Assembly (NCBI GenBank): GCA_013180625.2
Contig: SNVD02001216.1
Coordinates: 79,185-143,184 of the forward strand
From: Boswellia sacra
Taxonomy: Eukaryota; Streptophyta; Magnoliopsida; Sapindales; Burseraceae
Direction: 5' to 3'
DNA length: 64,000 bases
Position numbers and translations under genes: made by a program. The notes under the pieces are model-generated. The model ran no database searches. It was not told the origin of the DNA and saw only the letters and a list, made by a program, of their open reading frames with translations. Position 1 is the first letter of the stretch; the number at the start of each line of letters is the position of its first letter. Positions 37,446 to 50,296 of the stretch are shown piece by piece.

Positions 37446-38301
37446 ATGTTGTAAACGTAGTTTTATAACGTTTTGTGTTGCATTGTTATCAATGAAACTG
37501 CAAAAAATCTCTAGTCTATTACACTGTTTTATAACGTTTTGTGTTGCATTGTTTTTAAACGTTGTGATTAAGAATTTACAGCATTTTTTAAACACTGTAA
37601 AATGTATAGTATTTTTTATAAAAGAAATGGTTGTTTTTCTCGATAGTTTTCTGCTAAAAATAGCTCAAAACAACATTCAGCCAACGCAACACTAAATCAC
37701 AACTCTAATCCACAGTCACTTATATTTAATATCAATTCTAAGATATTTATAAATTCACAATCTCAACTGTTTTGTTTATAACATTCAAAGAATAATTATG
37801 ATATCCATATATAATGGACATAACGGTGCAGTAGTTTGTTTTATAAGGGTACCATTGTTCATCTAGTATCCAACTTATTTCAGTATATTCATCCAGAAAA
37901 GATGAATCAGCATAACATGACATGCTCACAAAACTTGCATAATTTCACATTTAAAAGACGATAAAAGTTTAGGTTCAACACTAATTATCAGTTTAAGGCA
38001 ATCTACCCTATGCAAGAACATTGTTTATCGTTAATATCTATTGTAGATTGTACTAGACATACCAAAACATAGAATTCAGCTAATCGTTAATCATATTTTC
38101 ACTGGATCTACCTTTATTAGTCATCATAATTATTCAGTACCGGATCTAGCTAATAAAATTATAAAACCACTTGAACTACAACTATGTAGATTGACATGAC
38201 CCACCCCTAACTAACTTGAGCAAATCATGTCTAAATTATATCTTTTTCTTACTTAATTTTATCTTAAATTTGCATATTTTTATGATTGTTTTAGGTAAAC
38301 A

Positions 38302-40570
38302 ATGTCTTCACAATCACAAGAAGTGGGGATGTCAAATACCCAAAATCTCAGTGGCGATTTAAACATTGATATCTCTCCTTCTGGAATTGCTGTATCCACT
38401 AGTAAAAGAGGGTTAGAACAAGATGATGATGATGATTTGTCTCAATATAGCAAAAGGTCTAGGACTGCATCACAAGTTTGGCAACATTTTACAAAGCTAG
38501 TTATTGATGGAGTACCAAAAGCACGTTGTAACCATTGTGCGACAAAATTAGTTGCTAGGGCTTCAGACGGCACCTCTCATTTAAGTAAGCATTTGAAGCG
38601 ATGTCGTCGAGCTAATCAACCAACCATGGAACAAACCATTTTGAAATATCAACAACAAGGTGATGGAACTCTCACAAACTTGGTGTGCCATGATAAAGAT
38701 GCTTTTGAGAAAGATGTTTGTAGGGCTCTAGTTGCAAAAATGATTGTTTTGCATGAGCTTCCATTGCGATTTGTTGAGTTTGAGGGCTTTAGGGAAATGA
38801 TGAATTATGCTCAACCTTTGTTTGGTACCATGAGTAGAAACACTTTGAAGAATGAAATATTCAAGTTGTTTGAAAGTGAGAAAGAGAAGACAATGGAATT
38901 ATTGGAAAACATACAAGGACGGATAGCTATAACAACTGATATGTGGACTTCTAGTAATCAAAAGAAAGGATACATGGTTATAACAGCCCATTTCATTGAT
39001 AATACATGGAAACTCTGTAATCGAATTTTGAGGTATATTCGAACTTGTACTTTTATCTTTTTTTATTTATTTAATTATATTAATTATAGCTTCTTATAAT
39101 TTTATGTTTATAATTGTTAGGTTCGTATATGTGCCAGCACCACATACGGCAGAATGTCTTAGACAAGTGTTGGTTGATTGCTTATATGATTGAAATTTGG
39201 AAAGGAAATTATCTACTTTAATTGTAGATAATTGCTCTACCAATGATGCTATGATAAAACAAGTACTTGATAAATTAGGTGATAGGCATTTGATGTTGGG
39301 TGGGAAACTTTTTCACATGCGGTGTTGTGCTCATATATTGAACCTAATAGTTAAAGATGGATTAGAAGTGATTGGAAATGGCATTGAAAAGGTTAGGGAT
39401 AGTGTTGCTTTTTGGACATCTACACCTAAAAGAATTGAAAAGTTTGAGGAGACAGCACGTCACTTGAAAGTGACATTTAATAAAACATTATCTCTTGATT
39501 GTAAAACTAGATGGGACTCTACTTATAAGATGTTGAGTATAGCTTTGGCCTATAAAGATGTGTTTGTTCGCTTGAAGGAGCGTGATAGTCAATATACAAA
39601 TTTGCCTAAGGAAGAGGAGTGGTTAGCAGCAAAACTTGTGTGTGATCATTTGGAAAAGTTCTATAGGTTGACTGAAATTTTTTCTGGTACAAATTATCCA
39701 ACGGCAAACAAGTTTTTTCCAAAAATTGGTGAATTAAGATTATCTTTGACCTCTTGGCTTACGTCGCCTTCTGAAAAGATTCACAAAATGGCTAATGCAA
39801 TGATAGAAAAATTTGAAAAATATTGGAATGTTATCCATGGAGTGTTAGCTGTGGCTGTGGTTTTGGATCCTAGGTGTAAAATGGTAATGGTGGAGTTTGT
39901 ATATAAGAAGATTTATGGAGATGATGCTTTTGAGTATATTGAGGGAGTGCGGCTTCTTTGTGAAGACTTGGTGATAGATTATCAATGTGCGTTAGGATTG
40001 GGTAATGAGCAAAGGGAATTTGTTGTAAATTTATCATATACAAGGGATGTTATAGGAAACGCTGCATCAAGTGAGTTTGATATTGAATATGAAAAATTTA
40101 AAGAGACTACTAATATGGGATTGCAAAAGAAGTCTGAACTAGATATTTATTTGGAGGATCATGTAGTTAGTGGTCCTGATTTTGATGTCTTACTTTGGTG
40201 AAAAATGAATAAAAGTAAGTTTCCTGTATTGTCTACTATTGCTAGAGATGTATTGGCCATTCCAGTGTCCACAGTTCCATCTGAGTCTGCCTTTAGCACA
40301 AGTGGTAGAATTCTGAGTCCACATCGTAGTAGACTTCCTCCTGAAACATTGGAGGCATTAATGTGTACTCAAAATTGGTTATGGCTAAAAACGCGAGGTA
40401 TACTTTGTATTATATTAAGTTTTTCTTATTGACTATTCCTATTTTTTATTTAATTTTCTTATTTAGTTATTAATTTACTTAATATGTTTTTAGGTATAAT
40501 TCCTCAAGAAGAGATGGTTGGAGGGGAAATATTGGATGACGAAGGAGGAATTTCTATAACATCTTTGTGA
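38302..40570 (+). pseudogene. hAT-family transposase (BED zinc finger, RICESLEEPER/DAYSLEEPER-like) with two nonsense codons
   Basis: Exons 38302-39032, 39121-40397 and 40494-40570 join with GT-AG borders into a continuous frame of 694 codons, broken only by TGA at 39191-39193 and 40199-40201. In order: a BED zinc finger (CNHCATKLVA with SHLSKHLKRC), the catalytic-core start (TTDMWTSSNQ), the second acidic residue (VDNCSTND), the hAT-specific CAHILNLIVKDG motif, KTRWDSTYKM, and the C-terminal dimerisation domain (VPSESAFSTSGR). Both stops sit where relatives have Trp, consistent with TGG to TGA. A possible acceptor (ttttag) just before the ATG suggests a 5' leader intron. The product should be truncated unless read through. 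Confidence 0.92.
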
Positions 40571-41360
40571 TTGTGAGAATGTTTCATTGGACATTGGAGT
40601 GTTAGATATATGAAGTTAATGTATGCTATCAACTTGTTGGTTTGCTTTTATTGAAGTGTTGACAGTATTCATTATTTACTTGTTGCTATGTTTGTGTTGG
40701 TATGCTTTTATTGTTATGAGTATGTTTACTTATATTGTTTATTATTGTTGTAGTCATGTACTTGTTGGTAACTTATAGTTGTTTTGTTGGTTGAATTGTT
40801 GTTGACTTGATAATCTTGGACTTGTAATGGAATGATGTTTTTTAGCTGTTAATTTCGTTATTGTGTATATGTTTGATTTTAGTTTAAAGATATATTATTT
40901 TTATGATTGTTAAAAAATGGTTATAGTTGTAAATAATATGATAAAAATTTGAGAATGGAAGTATTTGTAAAGATGTAAATATTGCAGGGATGGGGTTGCA
41001 AAAATATAAATATTACAGGGGGTGATGAAAATTATATAAATTTTAGGGGCGGGGCGGGCCAAGGGGCGGGTCTGGGTCTGTTCAATTTTTTTTTGCCCCC
41101 CCGCCCCGCCCCGCAACGGGGCAATGGGGCGGGGCGGGGCAAAAAAAAATTGAACGGGGCGGGGCTGGGTACCTGCCGCCCCAGACCCGCCCCGCCCCAT
41201 TGCCAACCCTAATGCAACCAGTGATTTATTATTCTTATTATATTATTATTATTATTATTGTAATACAAGGTGTATTAGTACTTTTAATATAAAAATTTTT
41301 ATTGTCACGTTATGTTTAGAAAATAAAAGAATTTTATTACTTTCTCTTGGATTTTTTTTT

Positions 41361-42260
41361 GGGAAATTTACAAGATCGAGATCTTTTTATAAATAGTCTC
41401 CAAGAGAAAAAGTTTTCAAATTCATAACCTCTAAGCATTGATTTTACCATAATGCCCTTATTTCATTTCAAACAATATCAAACTCTTCACACACCTTTAT
41501 CATTGCCAAACTGTTTTTCATCTCTTTAATTTGAACTCACACTCAAGCTATTGAAAATTGAGAGAAGATTGAAGATTGACGTAATAGAACTGAGAGGAAG
41601 AGGAAACAAAGAAACGAAGAGTCATGTGGATTAATATGGATCTTAAAGATTTAGAGAGAGAAACAACGTTGAATGTAGATTCTAGGTTTTGATCGGTTTT
41701 TGGTGTGTTTTTTGAATTTTTCTTTTGGAAATTATATGATTGTATGACTCTAGATATTGGAATGTTGAGTTTTGTGAGTTTATAGGTTTTTGCAAAAAAA
41801 TAGGATGTGTTGTTTTATGAATCCAGTATTTTTGTTTTCAATTGAATTTAGAAATATATGGTTGATTTTGAATTATTTTGAATTTTAAAAAAGATATGTT
41901 GTTGAGATTGAGTATAAATTGCATTGAAAAATGTGCAACACAGAAAACAGGATTTGGATTCATAAAAGAACAGAGCAAAGGATTACCGAAGGTTGAAGAA
42001 GGAGTTCGACGATCTAACAGGTGGACAAAGAGTTGTCAAAGCCTCTCGTCGCACTGTAGAATGTCTATCAAACTGTCGAATCTTATGTCATGTAGTATCG
42101 AACTATCATCGAATCTGAGTATGCTATTGTCGAACCGTGAATTGGGTAGCATGGTTACTATTTAACGAGGGGCCATTTGGAGGCTATGTCATCAAAACTT
42201 TGTGGGCACGAGGTTATTTTTAAAAAGACTCCCAAAACGTGGTTGGTCTTGTGAATTTCC
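41361..42260. mobile_element. 900-bp non-autonomous element, Mutator-type ends
   Basis: It starts gggaaatttacaagatcga; the reverse complement of its end begins ggaaattcacaagaccaa, and both continue into related text. The end sequence resembles that of the 9.1-kb Mutator-like element (gggaaaatta). The interior holds several tcgaa words near 42050-42150 and a segment (41801-41929) that recurs in decayed form near 52618. No clear target duplication and no gene; the open frame at 41878-42165 is not protein-like. Confidence 0.55.
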
Positions 42261-45074
42261 TTATCATTATTATTATTATTATTATTATTAAGTTTAAAGG
42301 TTTCTCTTTGTAAATTGATAGATTTTTATTTAGTTTCTCAAGATACTAAATATTATCACTTAGAATGATAAATATTTTAATATTAATTGATAGTTAGTGA
42401 TGCTTACTTGTTCTCTCTCCTTGTTAATATAATTTCTACAACGACTCATTTTATTTTTTAAAAAAAATAAAGTAAAGATAAGATGATGAATGAATTTAAG
42501 GATCATTTATGATATCTATAATTATTGTTATATAGTATTTCTTTGAAATCAATTTTTTTAATAAAAAATGTCGATAATTTTGATTAAAATATAATACTCA
42601 TGTCATTTACAAGAGAGCAAAACAAAATTGACAATAATCTTTACATTCAACTTAAAGTTTTTAAAGCATTTCATCCACAAATCAAATGGATAATCTTGGT
42701 TGTTCATAACTATATATAAAACTATTTATGACTTCACGAAATTCTTAAGAATTTATCAACAACTAATGGGATTGTATCAAATTTACTTACATTCAATAGA
42801 CTTGGTGATTTGAGTTTGATAAAGTCGGTGAACGTGAGGTAGATAATATCATTAGAATAGCAGCATATGTATAGTTGCATATGTAATAATAGCTCCAAAC
42901 AAGTGACCTGGGATCATGGGATGGAGCCCAAGAACGTGAGTGAGACAAGTCTAGCCCAGAATCTCATTTCTGGACCAGCTGTGTCTTGCAACTCCATTTT
43001 TCACCTCGCGACAAATAATGTCACTGCTTTCCATAAGAAGAAAGAGACATATCCTCCCACAAATTTAAGACGGGCCAATTCCCCACATTTTAAAGAACAA
43101 AACAAAAAAAAAGGGGATAAAGAGTCTGCTGAGACATGTAAAAACAATATACACTCTCATGATTCATGAGTCATGCTCACAATTCTCTTCTCCTTACAGA
43201 ACATCCAAAGCCCAGCTTTTGGTCTTTTGCATTTGGTAGTGGGATGTTTCTTAGTTTCTCCACTTTTCAGCCATTTATGCTTCAAAGCTAGCCAACATTT
43301 TCTCATCTGATAGCTTGCAGCGTCCAATTCACTATAAGGCCAAAACTTGCACCAATTTGGCGCATAGCGTGCTATGCTATTTCCATGCACAAGCTTGCAT
43401 CTTATGAAACACCCACTGGTCCCAGCACCCAAAATGTTACTGTACTGATTGCTTTGCCAATCATGCAGAGATCACATGCCAAATTTCAACCTTAATATGT
43501 ATTATAGTTGCTGAGCATCCCTACATCATCACCATCATTTCATAGTGAAGTATCAGCAGGCAGAGGCAGAAAAGAGTTTGTGCAGTTTTGGCACTGTAGG
43601 AGTGGATCTGCAACACCAGACCAGATTCGCAGTTCCCAGTTCCCAGTACATTAATGCTTATTATCTTTCATCTCTTCTGGGCAAATAGCTCCACTAGCTG
43701 CAGCAATTTTGTCATTTAATATTAGCCTAGGCATAGGAGAACTAGACCTATAGCTAATAATATGGTTATATAAACAAATCAACCTTTTTGCATTACCGGG
43801 ACTACATGCAATACACTTTCATTAATTTACCTTCTAGAATATGCCAATTCAAGAGTCATCACTTATCATGTTAATTAGTAACTTAGTCATGCAAAGAGGC
43901 AAATATTGAAAAAATTTGGGGACTTTGCTTTTGGTGATAACTGAAGTTTAATCTGGCATATGCTTTCAGTTCAGCAACATTGATATGTTTTGTGATTTCA
44001 GAAAATGCTTTCTTAAAGCATAAATCAAACCGTTGGTCATAATTTTGTAGTATCATGAGGTCATGTTTTTCTCAAAGAATCTGACCAATCACTTTAACTT
44101 GTCTCTTGCACTTCCACAGTGCACCTACATGTCAGCGGAGACAAATATTATTGTCAAGCTGGCAAGTAGAGTAGAGCAAGGCATTCAAGGAACCTAGCCT
44201 AGCTATAACCTAGCTTTATAATGTTCATCTCCCAGTCGACCATAGCCACTCCTTGCCTATATAGTACCATACAATACACTAGCGTTATTTCTGACAGAAG
44301 GGAAATATAATATCGCCAAGTGAATAAATTTGTCCTTCTACCTGCAAGTAGCAATGGAGTCCATTGAAGCGCTAAGTATCAAACCCTAGAACAAAGCGCA
44401 CATTATTGCAGAGATATGAACACATGTACTTATGTACATACACGCACCTAATCCAACCACCCATTTAATGTTTGGTTTTACGTGCGTCCAGGTTCCTAGG
44501 AGTGATTTACGTTGTAAGAGAAGATCACACAGGATCCTGGTTCCCTACATTATTGAACAGTAAGTCCCTTTATTAACATACCAGATGTGGACTTCCCAAT
44601 TAGAGCAACACATCAAGCCAAAATTCAAGTGAGTTCTCCACACTGGGAAAAGTTTTTCCAAGTTTAACAATAAAGCAATATAAACGCGTATGTAAGTCTT
44701 AAATCTTACATAAACGCCAAATATGTAAGCAATATTTACGTTGTAACAATGACCAAAGCTCTATTAAATCTTAGAAATAACATATAACAGAATATCCAAC
44801 GTGCAAATCACTTAAGAGTGATCACTTTCTAAACATAAATGCATACAAGCAGAAGCATGCAGCAGTTGTTCTAGTACTATTAGATAAGAACACAATAGTA
44901 GTTTTAGTAGTAGCTAGTTCTCGTTAGATGATAAAAATACTAGACACATAACCGTCATTATCAAAAGCTTAAGCACCACAAAAGGAAATCTGGTCTCTGA
45001 TCAAATTTGTGAAGAAAAAGTGAGCGTCTTAGAGGATGAAGTCATAAAATGGTATCAGGAAAAGTTTAGTCTGA
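42261..45074. other. intergenic sequence downstream of the CUC-type gene
   Basis: A (TTA)n run at about 42265-42291 is followed by 2.8 kb without a supported gene. Open frames at 42867-43169 (plus) and 43157-43432 (minus) resemble no family I know. The last part before 45075 should hold the NAC gene's 3' untranslated region. Confidence 0.5.
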
Positions 45075-47209
45075 TCAGAAAGTCCACATGCAATCAAGTT
45101 CAGTAGGACCCACTGGCATCCTGCCAACACCACCACCACCGGCTCCTCCATTCACCTCTTGCATAACAGGCCAGTTAGAGCCACCCTGAAAAGGGGGCGG
45201 CGCCACGGCAGGAGGGGGGAAAAAGTAAGGCAGCTGAAGATTCTCTTGCAAGGACCTCAAGCTTGGAAACGAAGATAAACCAACGTTCCTGGAGAAACGG
45301 GCAAATGGGTCAACGGCATTGACCAAGGATGGCGGTGGGGCGAGGTCGAAAGTGGGGTTGAATGCGGCGGCAGAAGCAGCCGAGGCCGCCGCTGCAATGG
45401 TGGAGAAACAGGACACGTGCTCAGCAGGAGCGTGACTGTCAAAGGAGCAGCTGTCAGTGCCGGCGGCATTAGTACTCGTTGGATGGTCAAGAAGAGGTGG
45501 TAGTGAGACTGAGGAAGGAGAACTTGGCTCTGGGTAGGAATGGTTCAGGGTGCTAGTGGCTGTGGCACCGCAACTCAGACGAGTTTTCTTAGTGTTGTTA
45601 GCGGCGGCGCCACTGCTCTTCTGAAACACCCTTGAAATCACCCATTCATCCTGGAAAAGCAGAAATCATTGTTAGTTACATAGTTACTTCTAATCTTAAC
45701 AAAGTAACAAAAACTTTGAACTTTTACAAATTCATTCCTTAATGGATATGACTTGACCATGACCATCATGACCATCATCTTATCATAAACAACAGTAAGC
45801 AGACAAAGAAAAAACAAATAAGCGTTCTCTCAACATAATGTCAAGTTGTCAACAACAACTCATCCATCTTGCAATGACCCAGCAAAGTCTTCTGCCCTTT
45901 ACAAATGGAATCATATTTTTCTGCTAGTAGTCAAACCTCAAACGTCAATCAACGGCCTGTTAAGCCTAATATGATTAGAGAAGATTGAACGCATCATAAC
46001 ATTAAAATAACACTTTTTGCTACACAGAAATTAAGTAAATCGTAATAAAAATGTGCTGCATGAGACGAGCATAAGTAGGAAGAGAGCACGAGTGTAATTT
46101 AGCGACTAAAAAAAAAAAAAGAGAGCTGTTAAAAAGATGGAAAATTTTTGAAGCAAGGATGTTGGGATTCCAAACTCGATAAAAGCAGGGTTTTCTATTT
46201 TCTTTAAGGTATTAGTGCTAGGGGAGCAACTATTAATTTGGCAACTATCTTTTGTGAGGCCTCATAAGAAAACCAGTGCGCATAACATTTATAGAGCCCT
46301 TCAAAGGAAAGTCAGTACACAACATTTATCAGCCGCAATGTAACTTGATGGTTGTAACATTGATTACCATCAAGTTGAAATGCATCAGCTGATCATCAAT
46401 TAGTGCTTGGGCAATTTTAGAGGCAACCGAAGGTAAATGAAAATAAACAGTAGAACTTTCCACCGTCCTCATGAACAAAAACCCAACTGGAAAACCTAAT
46501 TTTTATCAGGCAACACTCTAAAGTGACCCGCATGAGGAAAGCTTTGGCAGAACATAAGTTCAAACTAGTGTGATATTTATGGTCAGCAAGTTAAGACTTT
46601 AAAATGAGACAGAAAAAAAAAATACCTTGGAGCTCCTCGAGAGATAATGATAGGCAAATTTGCCTTCAAGGCGATACTCATGCATGACCCAGTTGCTCTT
46701 CTCTCCTTTGGGGGCTCTCCCTTTGTAAAACACAAGAGTCTTCTTCATGCCTACAAGAGCACAAGTCTTAGAGCTGAAAATCTCTCTGTCCTTCCCAGTA
46801 GCCTTCCAGTAGCCAGCTTCAGTGGCTCTGTTAGTTCTCAGCCCAGTTGGGTACTTCCTATCGCGCAGGCTAAAGAAGTACCACTCTTTCTCTCCCATCT
46901 TCGCCTTCTCTGGCAATACAACAAGTTATAGATAGTACAAAATAGTTATAACTCAAATTATGTGAAGAGAGTAGCTTGTATTATATGTAATGATAATTAT
47001 ATATAATGTGGTTAAAAAGAGATAGTACCAGGAAGCTCCCAAGGCTCGCACTTGTTGAGGTCAACTTCAGCAATGGCTTTCCCAGTGAAGTTGCTGTCAA
47101 GAACCTTTTTAAGAAGATAGAATGTTATGAGTTCTTCATCAGTTGGGTGGAAGCGAAAGCCAGGAGGCAAATGGGCATCAGAGTTGTCAAATTGGTGGTA
47201 GGTATCCAT
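45075..47209 (-). CDS. CUC2: NAC transcription factor, CUP-SHAPED COTYLEDON 1/2 type
   Basis: Exons 47029-47209, 46626-46909 and 45075-45650 join into 346 codons plus TGA. The NAC domain covers about residues 12-165: [104 protein letters not shown], and [13 protein letters not shown] across the second splice. The C-terminal half has the CUC signature [13 protein letters not shown], then EHVSCFST encoded by the miR164 site, then [12 protein letters not shown] and DCMWTF. CUC proteins set organ boundaries and start shoot meristems. Intron positions match the usual NAC pattern. Neighbour order matches Arabidopsis CUC1 (At3g15170), while the sequence fits the common CUC1/CUC2 ancestor; the symbol is a best guess. 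Confidence 0.92.
45401..45421 (-). promoter_or_regulatory. miR164 target site in the CUC-type mRNA
   Basis: The plus strand here, tggagaaacaggacacgtgc and one more base, differs from the miR164 sequence known to me at only a few positions, so the mRNA (minus strand) pairs almost fully with miR164. It lies in exon 3 and encodes EHVSCFST, the same place as in Arabidopsis CUC1 and CUC2. Cleavage by miR164 limits CUC expression at organ boundaries. Confidence 0.9.
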
Positions 47210-47600
47210 GAAAAGATCAGCAGCTAATAAGCTAAGTAAAGCAAGTGAAACTCAAAAAGAAGGTTAGAACAAGAGAGGTACTAGGTAGCTAGGGAGGTGT
47301 TTTCTTTTGTGAAGGTTGAAGGATGTTAGTAAAGAAAGCAGTGATGGAGATGAATGATGATCAAGCTAGGTAGCACAAGCAAGCGCTACATAACAAGTCG
47401 ATCAAAGGAGAGAGCAACTTGATTGTTGTCTAGTTTGCGAGGTTGGTTGGTCCGGTTGAGAAAGGGAGTTAGAGTTGAGTTATATCGGATGGCTTCAATA
47501 GGGATATGATGAATCGAGTGGCAGGAGAAAAAGGCCAAAATAATAATAAGGTATGATCTGTGCTGGAAAAATCTGTGTTTTCTCTGTACCGTCCTCTTCT

Positions 47601-47602
<2 letters not shown>

Positions 47603-47635
<33 letters not shown>
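47603..47635. repeat. (CT)n microsatellite upstream of the CUC-type gene
   Basis: About 16 dinucleotide units, read as (GA)n on the gene's strand, lie some 400 bp upstream of the start codon. This could be in the 5' leader or promoter, where GAGA-type sequences bind BBR/BPC factors. Confidence 0.85.
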
Positions 47636-47639
<4 letters not shown>

Positions 47640-49762
47640 GCCACCCTGCTAAGGGGCCTTATCATAACCATAGCTAGAGAGAGATTAGAGGAGATGGTGA
47701 TGTATGTCTCTGCGGAGTGGGCTCTGTGGGGTACTGTTTTGAGTATGCGTGCGTGCGTGAGAAAGTGTGCAGGTATTCTCTATTAGTGAGGAAAATGAAA
47801 TGGGGAACAGAAAGTAGTTTTATGAGAGAGGCCCTTTTGTGAGAGCGAGTGAGAAAAAATATAAGAGAGAGATTTCGCCATGTATCGATAAAGCTGTTTC
47901 ATATCTCTCCTGTCAGCACAGTACAAGATTAAATTATCATCTTGACAGAGACCCTGTGTCATTACACGCCACCTTAGAATATATATATATATATTTATTT
48001 ATTTATTTATTTATGTACATATACGATTATACATATACCCTCCACTACCCCCTCTACATGTACCACACTTTCTCATCAGTATATACAATATGCCACCTTA
48101 TTCTTAGCTAGAGAGTAATACTACTGCTTTCTCATCGCCATTTGTATATACAATATGTGCGTTTGTATCATTGTATGTATGCCTGCATCATCCGTATTTC
48201 ATATGTTTCTACACTCCACCTTTTTCTCTGTAAAGCTCTAGCTGGCCTCTCTGTGATTCACTGGTGATGTATCATTTGTGTTTGCGTTTTTGTTCATTTG
48301 TTGTGGGTTTGGTGCAATAAACCAAAGTGAAAAGGGGATTGGATTCTGCAACTATCTAATAATGTGGATCACTGAGGCCACAGATTGCTTTTGATAGTTG
48401 AAACTTGACAATTTTGTGCTAAGGCGGGTACAGCCACAGTTTGACGCATAAGACAAAAAGATTTCCTACGGAGTGGCTAAAAGCAAGGTGGCAAAAGAGC
48501 TTGACATCTCCCCTTCCTCCCCCTCCTCCCACCCCCTATTGTTGTAAGCTAGGCTTGTAGCCTTATTGTACCTGTTGTCTATTGACATGATCATTTGTTG
48601 ATATTAGCATTTGTTGAACTTCTGCATTGCATCAACTAAAGTTTGTATTGCAGTAACATCAACATGGGCACATGGCCCCTACCCTGTCTACCCTTTTATC
48701 TGTATTGACTTCTGAGTATGTTTAGGTGGGAGTTATGCTGCTACCAGCAAACTAAATGAATATGATCAACTAGTCCTTGAAGGAGAACAATAGCTAATAC
48801 TAATAAGTTTCTCGATCGTGGTACTGCACTTGCACTTACTAAAGACTAATATACTATCATAATGTTACTGTGCTCTTCAAATATACATCTCAAATTTTCC
48901 ATCCCATAAATTAAGGAATCGCGGTTTAATTTTAACTGTTATGTCAAATTTCAACTTCAAGCTTCCTGCATTTGAAGTACCTGAGCATCTCACTTCATCA
49001 AGCATCAGTCAATTATTGTTACTATAATCTACTGTTTCCATTTATGTTTTGTTTACTGTAAACAGTTAAATTGCAGGTAAGAAAGTATATGATTATTGTT
49101 AGACTGTGGTCTGTGAAGCTGATTGATCTATTTAACTGTTCAATTCTGCTCAGCGAATCATAATGAAAATCCTTGACTACTCATTATATATACATCCGAA
49201 CCATAAGTATTATCTCATTAGCCATCTCTTTCATATATCATGTCCAAAATAGCAAAAGTTCACTTGTTCTGATATGCATCTATATGCAACACTATTAGCT
49301 AGCAGAGAAGGCTCATTATTCATCTGCTATTTCATTGTAGTTTCGGATGATTTGCAAAGCAACTCTTACTTTTGTTTTTGCTTCCATATCTGCACCGAAT
49401 ATATGCTTCATGCCACGGAACAAAACAAGTCCACTGGAAAATAGGAAAATTCCCTTCAAGTTGAGCACTAGAGTCAATAAAATTATCAACAATTGACACT
49501 ATTTGATGAAGTAGACTTGCATATATTGCATTTGAAATCACATCAACAACGGGCGTGAGCATTGCTGCACCAAAAATCAGCTCTATCGATGAATAATTGT
49601 TACTACTTTGGGATTTTGATGCAACCGGTTCCAACATTTCGGAAAATTAATCTTTGTAAAAATCGGAAACTTGTATATAAAAGTAAAAGGAAATGTTTAA
49701 AAAAGTTTAAGACCACATATTTTCAACTTTCCTATACTAATATAGAAAAACTTTAAAATATT

Positions 49763-49813
49763 CATTTTCAATTCTGATATAAGTAGAAATTGAAAATATC
49801 AGAATTGAAAATG
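49763..49813. repeat. perfect 18-bp inverted repeat with 15-nt loop
   Basis: Arms cattttcaattctgatat (49763-49780) and its exact reverse complement (49796-49813) flank a short loop. The stem is AT-rich. It does not resemble a conserved plant microRNA and is shorter than a usual precursor. Confidence 0.8.
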
Positions 49814-50260
49814 GGTATTTCCATTTTTTATTATATTAATTGATTATATTAACGATCATATTAATTGATTATTGTTAATTTAACACTATAAAATAATGGT
49901 CTCTATCAGAAATAGAGGACGAAAACAGTGTATGAGAGGAGTGGCTGTGAAGTATAGAGTGATGTGATATTTTACAGGCAAAAAGACATTACTTCTGTGG
50001 AGAACAATGAAAATTTTCGGTTGGAAATTCCCAGTGATGAAATGATTATTATTATTAACCTAACTAAACCATACCACACCATAGACCATAGAGTGCTATG
50101 CATGCATCAACTCAACTGAGGTAAAACCCATCCATCTATCTATCTACCATCAAAATCAAAATCAAAACCAAAGGCCAAGATTGATTGATGATATGGGATT
50201 TTGACCCCTCATGCTCGGATTTTGAGAGACACATATCATAACGTAACACAACATAACATA

Positions 50261-50262
<2 letters not shown>

Positions 50263-50292
<30 letters not shown>
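50263..50292. repeat. (AG)n microsatellite
   Basis: Fifteen AG units. A second purine-rich tract about 3.1 kb upstream of the CUC-type start codon. Confidence 0.9.

Positions 50293-50296
<4 letters not shown>

Larger units (their letters stand above)
36301..41211. mobile_element. 4.9-kb hAT transposon, structurally complete
   Basis: Perfect 13-bp terminal inverted repeats (tagggttggcaat at 36301-36313 and its inverse at 41199-41211) are flanked by a perfect 8-bp target duplication, atgcaacc, at 36293-36300 and 41212-41219. Both ends are rich in ggggcgggg words. Between them lie a GC-rich leader, two 141-bp tandem repeats and a rightward transposase gene with two in-frame stops. It is inserted 246 bp upstream of the PSMD5 start codon. 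Perfect ends suggest fairly recent movement, with the two stops arising later or the element having been moved by another copy. Confidence 0.95.

Noticed and set aside
43157..43432. 91-codon minus-strand open frame downstream of the CUC-type gene
   Set aside because: No recognisable domain, biased composition and no splice or promoter context; could be chance.
49332..49637. 101-codon minus-strand open frame in the CUC upstream region
   Set aside because: It has plausible amino-acid composition, but I recognise no family and see no supporting exon structure.
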